NCBI GenBank assembly: GCA_946498095.1
Contig: CAMMMX010000020.1
Span: forward strand, 1 to 55,764
Length of the DNA: 55,764 bases
Reading direction: 5' to 3'
Origin: an uncultured Clostridia bacterium
Lineage (GTDB): Bacteria; Bacillota; Clostridia; Oscillospirales; Ruminococcaceae
Positions 16,629 to 25,257 of the stretch are shown here, piece by piece (position 1 is the first letter of the stretch; every line of letters begins with the position of its first letter). The position numbers and the translations under genes were made by a program. The notes under the pieces were generated by a model. It was not told the DNA's origin. It saw only the letters and a list, made by a program, of their open reading frames with translations, and searched no databases.

Positions 16629-17810
16629 TTATTCGGCAATTTCAATGGGAACACGCTGTGCAATATCTTCCTGAAGGGTATATTTCACATGAAAAGTCAG
16701 GGACTCCCCGTCCTTTTCCTCCTCTATTTCCCGCGACACCACCTTTGCCTGGGCCAGTTCTCCCTGCTCATAATCCTCCAGCTGACTGAGCAACTGCAAA
16801 CGTACCTCCTCTTCTGTAAAGGTCCGTGTCACCGTCGTAAGCTCTTTGTATGTATGTTGATCCAGCCATAATTGTGTCGGTATACCAAACACACGCAGCT
16901 CCTCCGTCTCCTGCTGGTGCTCATACTCCCCTTTCATCGGCCAGGCGATAAAGAGCGGCAGCTTGACGCCAAACACCTCCAGATAATTACGCCGTACCGT
17001 CTTTCCCGTATACTCCTTGACCTGCTGGGTAAATGGAAGGGAAACGGTAACTTCGTCTTCGTACTGCGCGATGATCAGCGCGCGGGAATTCCGGTAATAA
17101 ATATTACCCTTATTGTCTTCCATAATACCGCTGACGAGAAGGTTCCCTTCATGTACCCAATCGCCCTCCTTCACTAGCCGCTGTCCCGCGTAGACCTCTG
17201 CATGTACAATCTGTCCCTCATGGGATGCCACAATGTTGGCAGGAGAATTCGTGTCCAGGATTTCCGGAGAACGCACCCGCTCCTTGACATCGATAACCAC
17301 CTTGCTGCCAGCAGCGTTGATCCCAATCCAAGAAAGCCTTTCTTCGTTGAGCAAGATCTCCTGCTCAATCCAACGCAAATCAAGAGAGGGGCGGTATGCG
17401 CCGCGTTTTACGCCATAGGATTCCACCATCTCCAAGACTTCGTCCTGACTCAGCTCCTCATTTCCAACCACTTCAATTGTCCAGATAAAATTAGACAGGA
17501 TCAGCAAAATAGCAACAAGAAAAAACGCGCCCAGCAGCAGGCCAAGTCGTTTGCGATATTTATTGGTAAAAAAGCGCAGGCCTTTACGTTTTTCCACCTG
17601 TAAATGGACGCCGCAGCGCCGAGCGTGCCGCGACATCTTACGGTAGGCGGAAACGTGCACGCAGCCATAATAGAGTTCGCCTCTCTTATGCAAGTCCCAG
17701 ACGCTCAGTCCGTCCTGCGCCATGGCGTTCAGCAGCCTTTCCATGAATCCGCCTTCGGCACGAAAGCATACGTAACCCCGCAGCCAGCGAAGAATTCCGA
17801 TAAATAGCAA
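16629..17810 (-). CDS. yqfD: Sporulation protein YqfD
   Basis: The 393-residue membrane protein begins at TTG 17810 after GGGAGGGGGTG. It has the YqfD N-terminal region (LRGYVCFRAEGGFMERLLN), one transmembrane helix at about 90-110 (LGLLLGAFFLVAILLILSN), a FtsQ/POTRA-like segment just after it and the family block KERVRSPEI. YqfD is a mother-cell sporulation protein under SigE in Bacillus. It follows yqfC by 14 bp, the conserved order. Confidence 0.92.
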   Translation of the reverse strand: MLFIGILRWLRGYVCFRAEGGFMERLLNAMAQDGLSVWDLHKRGELYYGCVHVSAYRKMSRHARRCGVHLQVEKRKGLRFFTNKYRKRLGLLLGAFFLVAILLILSNFIWTIEVVGNEELSQDEVLEMVESYGVKRGAYRPSLDLRWIEQEILLNEERLSWIGINAAGSKVVIDVKERVRSPEILDTNSPANIVASHEGQIVHAEVYAGQRLVKEGDWVHEGNLLVSGIMEDNKGNIYYRNSRALIIAQYEDEVTVSLPFTQQVKEYTGKTVRRNYLEVFGVKLPLFIAWPMKGEYEHQQETEELRVFGIPTQLWLDQHTYKELTTVTRTFTEEEVRLQLLSQLEDYEQGELAQAKVVSREIEEEKDGESLTFHVKYTLQEDIAQRVPIEIAE

Positions 17811-17824
17811 CGTCCACCCCCTCC

Positions 17825-18184
17825 CTACTCTCCGTCGAATTCAAAGGAAATGCCAAAAATGTCGCCCGTGATTATCGCGTTCTCATTGTTCATACACTGC
17901 GCCGTCAGGTTTACGCCGGTAAAACGGACGTTCATACCGACCACCTGAAGTTTAATGGTATTCTCGTCGTATTCCAAAATCCCCTTGCAGCGTTCCACCT
18001 CAGCGTAAGTATTTCCTTGTACCTGTATTTGTGTAACATTTGCAAGCACATTCATTGGCAGATCTACGTTGGATTTCAATTTACGCAGCATATTTTTCAT
18101 ACCAGCCGCTTTTTTCGGCGTATCTTGCCCATATCCCTTTTCAACTGCGAAACGGTTCCGGCTTTCCGTTGTCCTCTGTTTCAT
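17825..18184 (-). CDS. yqfC: Sporulation protein YqfC
   Basis: The C-terminal 90 residues match the YabP/YqfC family (VDLPMNVLANVTQIQVQGN, then YDENTIKLQVVGMNVRFTG). I place the start at ATG 18184, giving 119 residues, because AGGGAGC stands just upstream; a GTG at 18256 has no ribosome-binding site and an internal ATG at 18100 would give the usual Bacillus length. It is expressed in the mother cell in Bacillus and has unknown biochemistry. It forms an operon with yqfD. Confidence 0.88.
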   Translation of the reverse strand: MKQRTTESRNRFAVEKGYGQDTPKKAAGMKNMLRKLKSNVDLPMNVLANVTQIQVQGNTYAEVERCKGILEYDENTIKLQVVGMNVRFTGVNLTAQCMNNENAIITGDIFGISFEFDGE

Positions 18185-18333
18185 GCTGCTCCCTGCCCTT
18201 CCATGTATCATTTGGAAACGACGGTCCGTTTCCTGTATAAATATATTGTCGTCCACCGCGACATATACATGATGAAGAAGGTCTGAACCGGATGTTGCCT
18301 GATACCGGTCGTCCGGAATCTGGGAGGATTGTT

Positions 18334-19452
18334 ATGCTGAACAATGTCAAAATGATGGCTCCGCCACACCGCCTAAAACGTTTTTTTCCTTTTGCCGTCC
18401 TGCTGCTTTGCCTGGGTGTCGCAGTCGTTCTACTTCTTTATCCCGCTCAAATCATGGCCGCCGTCAGGGAGGGGATTTTACTGTGCTTGGATACAATTAT
18501 CCCCTCCCTGCTCGGCTTTTTGATCGTCTCATCTTTTCTAACCGAATCCGGGCTGTACGTCCTTCTGAGCAAGCCGATTGCTCCCGTTACACGATGGCTG
18601 CTGCGCCTGGACGGTGATTTAGGCGCCGTCGTCCTGATCAGTATGATCGGCGGTTACCCCGTAGGCGCAAAGATGCTCGCTTCTTTGCGTACACGCGGCA
18701 AGGTATCCGCTGAAGATGCGGAACGTATGCTGATCTACTGTATCAATTCCGGTCCCGCCTACCTGACAGGCGCGGTAGGTATAAAAGTCTTTTCCTCAGC
18801 GCGTACAGGACTTATCCTGTTCCTTTCCCACATCCTGGTCAACATCCTCCTTGCAGTGCTGTGCGGAATCGGACATAAACCGGGGCGCAAGTGTAACGTT
18901 CAGATGGAGCATTTTTCCTTTTCCCAGTGCCTAATTCGTGCGGTGGACAGCTCTATTCGGACGATGGCGTCTATCTGCGGCTATATCCTGGCATTCCGAG
19001 TCATCAGTGCTGTTATCCAGGTCTGCCTGCCGCCAATCCCCCCCTACACACGCAGCATTTTTTTCACCTGCCTGGAAATTAGTAATATCACCTCTTTACA
19101 ACCAAATTTTTCGCTGGTGATTCCCGTCGCCGCTGCACTGACCTGTTTTGGCGGGCTATGTGTTCTGATGCAGATACAAGGGATCCTGTCCGGCAGCGAT
19201 ATTCGGATGCGGCGTATGCTCTGCCTGCGCCCTTTCGCTGCTTGCCTCAGCGGTATTTTCGCTTGGCTGTTGATACGTTACCTCCCCGGTATCATTGAAA
19301 CCGCCGCCGGAACAGTAGCCGCCCCCTATTCTGTCTCTCCCGCCGCATCCGTAACGTTGCTTCTATTATGCTTACTATTCATCCTATTCGCCTCGGATAA
19401 GACTGAAAAGAGGAAAAATACAAGGCCTGGAAAAAACGGGAAATCAACTTGA
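18334..19452 (+). CDS. ylbJ: Sporulation integral membrane protein YlbJ-like
   Basis: The 372-residue polytopic protein has about eight hydrophobic segments and the nucleoside-recognition/gate signature (LCLDTIIPSLLGFLIVSSFL and ISMIGGYPVGAKMLASLRTRGKVSAEDAERMLIYCINSGPAYL, in pieces), which is characteristic of YlbJ of spore formers. YlbJ is needed for spore cortex integrity in Bacillus. The GGGAGG site before ATG 18334 defines the start. It is divergent from yqfC/yqfD, so the 149 bp between them holds two promoters; I could not assign SigE boxes with confidence. Confidence 0.85.
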   Translation: MLNNVKMMAPPHRLKRFFPFAVLLLCLGVAVVLLLYPAQIMAAVREGILLCLDTIIPSLLGFLIVSSFLTESGLYVLLSKPIAPVTRWLLRLDGDLGAVVLISMIGGYPVGAKMLASLRTRGKVSAEDAERMLIYCINSGPAYLTGAVGIKVFSSARTGLILFLSHILVNILLAVLCGIGHKPGRKCNVQMEHFSFSQCLIRAVDSSIRTMASICGYILAFRVISAVIQVCLPPIPPYTRSIFFTCLEISNITSLQPNFSLVIPVAAALTCFGGLCVLMQIQGILSGSDIRMRRMLCLRPFAACLSGIFAWLLIRYLPGIIETAAGTVAAPYSVSPAASVTLLLLCLLFILFASDKTEKRKNTRPGKNGKST

Positions 19453-19525
19453 CGGACAGCCTCAGTTGTGGTAATGTAAAGTCAGGCTCTGTATTGTATG
19501 ATAGAGGAAGGAACGAGACAAACCA

Positions 19526-19744
19526 TTGAAAAAATTTCAGTTCTTTGGGAAGCATATTGAACCAGCTTGCGAATATTGCCATTATAGCCGTAAGGTCGGA
19601 GACGGCCAAACCATCCTCTGCCCCAAGGCAGGGGTAGTCTCGCCTTATTACTATTGTAAGCGTTTCTGTTACAACCCGACGATGCGCGTACCTAAACGGC
19701 AGCCTCCTTTGCCGCAATTTGAGGCGAAGGATTTCGAGATATAG
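19526..19744 (+). CDS. Small cysteine-rich protein (72 aa)
   Basis: A TTG start at 19526 opens a 72-residue protein with CEYCHYSRK, LCPKAG and CKRFCYNP, a pattern of about six cysteines suited to one or two zinc knuckles. The tail RVPKRQPPLPQFEAKDF is of a kind seen in small conserved clostridial proteins of unknown function. The nearest purine-rich site (GAGGAAGGAA) is rather far from the TTG. It lies between ylbJ and the SanA-like gene in the same direction. Confidence 0.65.
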   Translation: MKKFQFFGKHIEPACEYCHYSRKVGDGQTILCPKAGVVSPYYYCKRFCYNPTMRVPKRQPPLPQFEAKDFEI

Positions 19745-19841
19745 TGGCAGGATCAAACGGATAAGTTCTTTGTCTTAGAAATCCCCCCTACCGCAGAGAC
19801 AAAATGAAAGATACAAAACCAGAAAGGAAACATACGGAAAC

Positions 19842-20549
19842 ATGAAAGCTGACAAGCATACTATTATGATTCCACCCAGCAAGAAAAAGAAACGACTGCT
19901 CATCGCGCTGATTAGCATTATTATCATAGTCGTCCTGGGGATTGCCGCATTTATCGGGATCCAATTTTACATTGTCAAGTACGCCGAGCCTTACTTCACC
20001 AGTTTTTCCAGCGACATTTCAGCAGACGCTGCGCTCGTGCTGGGCGCCAAGGTCAACGAAGACGGCACGCCTTCCTTAATGTTGCAAGATCGTCTGGATT
20101 GTGGATATGAGCTTTACCAAAGTGGCCAGGTCCAAAAAATTATCATCAGCGGCGACCATGAAAAAAAGGGCTACGATGAAGTGAACTGTATGAAAGAATA
20201 TCTGCTAGAAAAAGGTGTTCCGCGGGAAGACCTTTTTCTTGACCATGCAGGCCTCAATACTTATGACAGCCTTTACCGTGCCAAGCACATCTTCCAGGCG
20301 AATTCTGTCATCGTTGCGACGCAGCGCTACCATATGTACCGTGCTATCTATATCGGACGGAAGATTGGGCTGGAAACTTATGGGGTACCGATGGCTGATA
20401 AACCTATCTATGACATGTGGAAGCAAAACATTCGCGAGTCCCTTGCTCGGGTAAAGGCTATCCTCGATATCGATATTCTCAAACGGCAGTCCACCTACCT
20501 GGGTGATCCTATCCCGGTATCCGGTGACGGTAGCGTCACCGAAGGGTAA
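19842..20549 (+). CDS. SanA/YdcF-like DUF218 membrane protein
   Basis: The 235-residue protein has one N-terminal transmembrane helix (about residues 19-42) and an extracellular DUF218 domain: DAALVLGAKVNEDGTPS, IIISGDHEKKGYDE, LFLDHAGLNTYDSLYRAK and VIVATQRYHMYRAIYIGRKIG. DUF218 proteins such as SanA and ElyC act at the envelope, and the conserved acid and His residues suggest a ligand-binding or hydrolytic site. AGAAAGGAAA precedes ATG 19842. Confidence 0.85.
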   Translation: MKADKHTIMIPPSKKKKRLLIALISIIIIVVLGIAAFIGIQFYIVKYAEPYFTSFSSDISADAALVLGAKVNEDGTPSLMLQDRLDCGYELYQSGQVQKIIISGDHEKKGYDEVNCMKEYLLEKGVPREDLFLDHAGLNTYDSLYRAKHIFQANSVIVATQRYHMYRAIYIGRKIGLETYGVPMADKPIYDMWKQNIRESLARVKAILDIDILKRQSTYLGDPIPVSGDGSVTEG

Positions 20550-20603
20550 GGCTCCGTCCGGTAAAATTCTACTTCTTCCGCCATCAATTGTCATCTTCGT
20601 GCC

Positions 20604-20632
20604 TTGACATTCCGCTGTATTTGAGCTATGCT
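20604..20632 (+). promoter_or_regulatory. Promoter before the DUF3048 lipoprotein gene
   Basis: TTGACA (20604-20609), 17 bp, TATGCT (20627-20632). It is close to the SigA consensus. Confidence 0.75.
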
Positions 20633-20651
20633 TTTTTTATCTGCACAGGAA

Positions 20652-20676
20652 CGGGACAAGCTGTCCCGCGTTTTTC
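20652..20676 (+). terminator. Terminator-like hairpin in the leader of the DUF3048 gene
   Basis: CGGGACA (20652-20658) and TGTCCCG (20662-20668) form a tight hairpin followed by CGTTTTTC. It lies downstream of the promoter and upstream of the start codon, so it may be an attenuator, or else the late terminator of the SanA-like gene. Confidence 0.6.
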
Positions 20677-20722
20677 TCACCGGTTAATACCGGGCAACTA
20701 GAAAGGTATGGGACATTTACCA

Positions 20723-21826
20723 ATGAATCACACATCCAAAAAAGCGCTCCATGTTACGTTCGCTGCGGTCTGCGCCGCTTCGCTTCTGCTTCTGACCGCC
20801 TGCGGATCCGGCCAAACGAGCTCCCAAAACGCGTCAAACGTTTCCGACTCCTCCTCTTCTTCTACACAGCCTGCTTATAACGAGGAACAGCTCAACCCCT
20901 TAACGGGACTTTATAACCTTCCTGAAGGTGCTTACGGCAAGCGTCCCATTTCAGTGATGGTCAACAATATCAAGCAGGCGCTTCCCCAGTACGGAATCGG
21001 CAGCGCTGACATCTGTTACGAATCCCTGACAGAGGGAGGTATTACCCGTATTATGGCAGTTTTTGCGGACTATGCGTCCCTACCGCGTATCGGCTCTGTG
21101 CGCTCCGCACGGGACTGTTTTCTGGAGCTTGCAGCGCCGTTGGACACAATATTTGTCCATTTTGGCGGCAGCTCATCCGCCTATGATACGATTGCTGCCC
21201 GTGGTATTGATACGATAGATGGCATTGCTTATTCAGAAACCGGTTTTATGTCGGACAGTGCCATCGCAGCCAGCAAAGGGAGAGAGCACAGCTTCTTCAC
21301 GGACAAAGATTTGATTCAGAATCCGATAGAGCACAAGAAGCAACGGACACAATCCGAATCACCGCTGAAGCCCATCTTTCATTTTGTCGATCCCAGTGAA
21401 CCGGAATACGTCCCTCAGGACGGAGAGGCACTACAAGCAACCATCTCCTTTTCCGGCTACGCCACATCTGTCTTTGACTACAATGCGGGCGATCAGAAAT
21501 ACTATAAAAACGAATACGGTTCTCCACAAATGGATGCCGGAAGCGGAAAGCAAATTGCTGTGGACAATGTTTTCGTCGTCCTGACCAGCATTACCTTGAG
21601 CAGTGACGGCGTGCATACGAACGTAGCGTTTGACTCCGGTGACGGTTACTATATCTCACAGGGCAAATACCAGAAAGTACACTGGGAGAAGGACGGTTTT
21701 GATGCGCCGCTGGTCTTTACCAACACAGACGGCAGCGAGTTGAAAGTCAATCCCGGGCAAAGCTGGGTGTGTATTGCCCCCATCGGCGACAACATAGTCC
21801 AATTCAGCGGAGGCGAGGCCGCTTAA
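20723..21826 (+). CDS. DUF3048 (YerB-like) lipoprotein
   Basis: A lipoprotein signal (hydrophobic stretch ending SLLLLTACGSG, lipobox LTAC) is followed by a Ser/Thr-rich linker and the DUF3048 domains: NPLTGLYN, RPISVMVNNIKQALPQYGIGSADICYE (in pieces), GSVRSARDC and the C-terminal block VHWEKDGFDAPLVFTN. The family is surface-exposed in Bacillota and of unknown function (B. subtilis YerB). I take ATG 20723, giving 367 residues; ATG 20708 is an alternative. The mature protein would be anchored through the lipidated Cys. Confidence 0.88.
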   Translation: MNHTSKKALHVTFAAVCAASLLLLTACGSGQTSSQNASNVSDSSSSSTQPAYNEEQLNPLTGLYNLPEGAYGKRPISVMVNNIKQALPQYGIGSADICYESLTEGGITRIMAVFADYASLPRIGSVRSARDCFLELAAPLDTIFVHFGGSSSAYDTIAARGIDTIDGIAYSETGFMSDSAIAASKGREHSFFTDKDLIQNPIEHKKQRTQSESPLKPIFHFVDPSEPEYVPQDGEALQATISFSGYATSVFDYNAGDQKYYKNEYGSPQMDAGSGKQIAVDNVFVVLTSITLSSDGVHTNVAFDSGDGYYISQGKYQKVHWEKDGFDAPLVFTNTDGSELKVNPGQSWVCIAPIGDNIVQFSGGEAA

Positions 21827-21866
21827 TAAAAACTTAAATATTAGGCACTTGGAATGCCTATGTTTA

Positions 21867-21900
21867 AAGCCGGCGTAGTCTTTTCTACGCCGGCTTTTCC
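21867..21900. terminator. Strong bidirectional terminator
   Basis: AAGCCGGCGTAG (21867-21878) pairs perfectly with CTACGCCGGCTT (21885-21896) around TCTTTT, then TTCC. A second small hairpin (TAGGCA/TGCCTA) lies just before it. Confidence 0.9.
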
Positions 21901-22210
21901 GATCTGTTTAGACTGTCTTCCCCTTGTTTGATACATTTGACTAATGCTTTTCTTCCCGCAACTTTTGCATTTGATCCTCGCAGACAACGGCGTTGACAAA
22001 AAGCTCCTCTACCGGAACTTCTTCTGAGAAAATCTCCTCTTCCGCAGCGCCGGATCAAGCCCAAAAGGTCTTGGAGCATCCCCCCGATAGAGACATCGCT
22101 GTCGATTGCCATGGCATCGAACGACATCGCCAAACGCACCGACGCTGTGGCCGAGCTGTCCCCAAAACTTGGTACCGTACTTCTTGTGGGAACCACGGCA
22201 ACACACGCTC
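21901..22210 (-). other. Stretch with a possible decayed tail after the YbhN-like gene
   Basis: No intact gene is seen. On the minus strand the frame 21941-22054 ends in a plausible acidic C-terminus (EEEIFSEEVPVEELFVNAV and on to LREEKH-stop) but begins at a stop codon and has no start. A neighbouring frame gives MLQDLLGL just upstream. Together they could be the frameshifted tail of the YbhN-like gene or of a lost gene. Confidence 0.3.
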
Positions 22211-23230
22211 TTACCCATCCGACTGTAGCGGCTCGGGCGTCCCTTTTTCGAAAAAGGTAATGGCAACTCCCATCATAATCGGCAGGTAAAAGGTCAGAAG
22301 ACGCCATATCAACATGGCCATATTGACTGTCTGCCCGAAAAAAATACGGAAAAAGACGAAGAAAGCCCCTTCCGCCGCCAGCATGGAACCCGGCAATGGG
22401 CTAAACGACGATGTCAAGGAAACAAAGGATTGAGAGGCAACTAACGTTAAAACACCGTATTCATTAAAGCCGAAGCTACGGTAAATCAAATAGGAGATCA
22501 AAAAATAAACCCAATGCTGCACCATGGATATCACAAACATTTTCAGCAGCAATGGAATGTTCTTCTTGATAAAATCCACATTATCCCGGAACTTGTCAAT
22601 TTCTTTTTCAACGTATGCGATCGCAGCGCCCTTCTGTTTGACAATCCGCAGTTTAGCAAGCACCTTCACGCAAAGGACAGCGAACCATAACGTTGGCTTT
22701 TTAAAAAAAGCGACCAACAACAGCGCGACAATCACCATTGCAGTGACAAAAAATCCAAACAGAACAGCCGCCATAAAACCTCGTACTTGTTGTGCAAAAA
22801 ACTGAAAACGCAACGCGAGCATTGCGGCGGAAAATACCGTCAGGGACACCTGGAACACAATAAACTTCGCCACCAAGGCGGTCATCGCACTGCCCAACGG
22901 GAAGCCATACTTCACCATATAGTAAGCCTGTACTGGCTGCCCGCCCGAAGCGCAAGGCGTGATACAATTGAAGTACTGCCCCATCAAGGATACTTTTACA
23001 GAGGAACGCAAACGCTGGCGTGGGTAAATGCTTTTTGCCACCGTATGCAGGCACAGGCTTTCTAACAGCCAATAAGCGAGCATACATCCCAACGCAGCCA
23101 GTATCCACCACAGGTTGACAGAACGGACGACACGGATAATATTATCCGCGCCGTCCACACATAGCACATACAGAACCAGCAGCACGACCGATGCCGCACA
23201 CAAAATCAGATTAAACTTTCTTTTTTTCAT
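22211..23230 (-). CDS. YbhN/AglD-type membrane protein (lysylphosphatidylglycerol synthase TM family)
   Basis: The 339-residue protein has about eight transmembrane segments and the family's motifs: LRSSVKVSLMGQYFNCITPCASGGQPVQAYYM (in pieces) early and SFSPLPGSMLAAEGAFFVFF late. Members act in lipid or sugar-lipid translocation. Its start overlaps the end of the glycosyltransferase gene by 20 bp, so the two are coupled and probably share a glycolipid pathway. Which lipid is involved is not shown. Confidence 0.85.
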   Translation of the reverse strand: MKKRKFNLILCAASVVLLVLYVLCVDGADNIIRVVRSVNLWWILAALGCMLAYWLLESLCLHTVAKSIYPRQRLRSSVKVSLMGQYFNCITPCASGGQPVQAYYMVKYGFPLGSAMTALVAKFIVFQVSLTVFSAAMLALRFQFFAQQVRGFMAAVLFGFFVTAMVIVALLLVAFFKKPTLWFAVLCVKVLAKLRIVKQKGAAIAYVEKEIDKFRDNVDFIKKNIPLLLKMFVISMVQHWVYFLISYLIYRSFGFNEYGVLTLVASQSFVSLTSSFSPLPGSMLAAEGAFFVFFRIFFGQTVNMAMLIWRLLTFYLPIMMGVAITFFEKGTPEPLQSDG

Positions 23231-24287
23231 ATGACAGCGTCCGTTTCGCCCGTTTATCCGCCTTTACCTTAAGCAAAACATTGGCGTAATACTCCCTCCA
23301 CATGCTCTGGACATGCTCCCTCGAATAGAAGGTATTGCCCCTCTTTGATGCTTCAACCGCGCTTTGGCGGTAGCTTTCGTCATTCTGCAGACGGCGTATT
23401 TCCGATACAAAGTCTTCTACATTGCTCCCTTTACAGTAATAGTCGAATAGGATATTCGGATACAGATCAATATCCCTCAGCAGTATCGGCTTATGACAGC
23501 ACATTGCTTCCAGAATCGTCATCGGAAACAGTTCTTCAAACGAAGGAAGGAACATTACATCGGCTGCGTTATACAGACCGTTCATGTCGCTACGGTCGAC
23601 GATGCCTAAAAACTTCACATTTTCTGGCGGATGCTCAGTAATATCCTTAATCTCCTTATACCCATCCGTAATCTGGCCAAAGGAAAAGCCTCCCGCCCAG
23701 ACGAATTCCACGTCAGGCATACGTTTTGCCACCTTAATGAAATCCATCACGCCTTTACGGATTTGCAGCTGTCCGGCACAGAAAACCACAAACTTGTCCT
23801 TCGCAATCCCATACTGCTCTTTGACCGCGTCCACCTTTTTTGGGGAAAGCGGATGGAACTGCTCGCTGGAAACAAAATTGGGAATATAGGTCACTCGTGA
23901 GGGATCAACACCATAACTAGCCAGACGCTCGATAAAATAAGGATTGACTGTCACCAGTTGATCCATCGAACGATAAAATTTCATCATATACCAGTAAAAC
24001 GCTTTACGGATTGGCTTGGGCAAGTCAAGGCTCTGTTCCACGGTCTCCGGCAAGAAGTGCACATATCCAACCGTTGCCGACTTCATTTTCACAAACGGAA
24101 GCCCCAAAAAGAAGCGAAAGTTGATGGTATGGTAATGCGTAATATCGGCCAGCTTCACCTTATTCTCCGTCACCTCATACACATCGTCCAAATCCTTCAC
24201 AAGGCGGACCTGCTCCTCATATGCGGACAGGACCCCCTGTCCCTTCACTTTAGCTGCGCCTGACAGCATATTGATCGTCGTTTTCAT
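23211..24287 (-). CDS. GT4-family glycosyltransferase
   Basis: The 358-residue protein has a GT-B layout with an acceptor domain (INMLSGAAKVKGQGVLSAYEEQ), a linker (YIPNFVSSEQFHPL), and a nucleotide-sugar domain with the EX7E-type motif (FLPSFEELFPMTILEAMCCHKPILL). It resembles 1,2-diacylglycerol glucosyltransferases, consistent with a glycolipid role beside the YbhN-like protein. ATG 24287 with AAGGGAT upstream is preferred to the ATG at 24314. Confidence 0.87.
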   Translation of the reverse strand: MKTTINMLSGAAKVKGQGVLSAYEEQVRLVKDLDDVYEVTENKVKLADITHYHTINFRFFLGLPFVKMKSATVGYVHFLPETVEQSLDLPKPIRKAFYWYMMKFYRSMDQLVTVNPYFIERLASYGVDPSRVTYIPNFVSSEQFHPLSPKKVDAVKEQYGIAKDKFVVFCAGQLQIRKGVMDFIKVAKRMPDVEFVWAGGFSFGQITDGYKEIKDITEHPPENVKFLGIVDRSDMNGLYNAADVMFLPSFEELFPMTILEAMCCHKPILLRDIDLYPNILFDYYCKGSNVEDFVSEIRRLQNDESYRQSAVEASKRGNTFYSREHVQSMWREYYANVLLKVKADKRAKRTLSYEKKKV

Positions 24288-24474
24288 TGTTATCCCTTCC
24301 TTAGGTATCATCACCGGACAGATCCTTCAGAACGATTGCAAGGATCTGCTATATTTGACATGTAAGTATCTTCATCTATAATCTAATACAGTTTTATTGT
24401 ACATCATTTTTTGAAATCTGTCTACTTACTACATCGTAAAAGTAAATGACCATTGTATAAATCTTTCTAAAAAC

Positions 24475-24507
24475 GAGGAAACCGGCATATACGGAAAGCG
24501 CTTCCTC
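24475..24507 (-). terminator. Terminator after ppa
   Basis: Reading leftwards, GAGGAA(GCG) pairs with (CG)TTTCCTC around a loop of about 15 nt, followed by GTTTTTAG. Confidence 0.65.
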
Positions 24508-24539
24508 TTTCAGTATACCCCGGTTTTTGTCAAAATCCG

Positions 24540-25085
24540 TTATGAGCCGGACACCGTTTCGCCGAACTTGGCGTGGTAATTCTCGATAGCGGAAGAAATA
24601 ATCTCCACAGCCTTGCTTGGACCATCCACTTCGTTGACAGCGGTCTGTTTGCCCTCCAGTTCCTTATACACCATGAAGAAATGCCGCATCTCTTCAAAGA
24701 TATGTCCTGGTAGCGCATCGATGGAACGATACCCGTTGTACATCGGATCGGTAAATGGGATCGCGATGATTTTTTCATCGTTCATGCCGGAATCCAGCAT
24801 GGTGATGACACCGATCGGATAACAACGTACCAAAGTCATCGGTTCAATCGACTCCGAACACAGGATGAGGACATCCAAGGGATCTCGATCATCCCCATAA
24901 GTACGGGGAATAAAGCCATAATTTGCTGGATAATGGGTCGATGTATACAAAATCCGGTCTAATATGATAAGCCCTGTCTCCTTATCCAGTTCATATTTCT
25001 TCTTACTACCCTTTTCAATTTCCACTACCGCGATAAAGTCCTGCGGTGTGATACGTTTTTCGTCAATATCGTGCCAAATATTCAA
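24540..25085 (-). CDS. ppa: Inorganic pyrophosphatase (family I)
   Basis: The 181-residue soluble enzyme contains EIEKGSKKKYELDKETG, the YPANYGFIPRTYGDDRDPLDVL block (in pieces, with the metal-binding aspartates of DxDPxDVL type) and ESIEP. It hydrolyses pyrophosphate in the cytosol. The start is TTG 25085, since AAAGGAGGAGACAGA stands just before it and family members start at LNIWHDI-like sequence; an upstream ATG would add 46 unrelated residues. Confidence 0.92.
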   Translation of the reverse strand: MNIWHDIDEKRITPQDFIAVVEIEKGSKKKYELDKETGLIILDRILYTSTHYPANYGFIPRTYGDDRDPLDVLILCSESIEPMTLVRCYPIGVITMLDSGMNDEKIIAIPFTDPMYNGYRSIDALPGHIFEEMRHFFMVYKELEGKQTAVNEVDGPSKAVEIISSAIENYHAKFGETVSGS

Positions 25086-25257
25086 TCTGTCTCCTCCTTT
25101 GAAACACGTTTTTCCTATGAAAGAACGCCTTGCGCATAAACCGCCCAGATCCAGGTGGCACGACCAATACCATGCGCACTTTCGCGAACTCCACTGTTTT
25201 CCATTCCTATTATACATAGACATGCATCCTAGATCAAGGAGGATTTGTCGAAACCGC

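Noticed and set aside
15963-16871. 302-codon plus-strand frame
   Set aside because: It lies antisense to pduL and yqfD, which have clear family motifs, and its translation shows no protein-like pattern.
21885-22307. 140-codon minus-strand frame
   Set aside because: It overlaps the end of the YbhN-like gene, is Arg/Cys/Ser-rich and has no ribosome-binding site; only part of the region is kept as a possible decayed tail.
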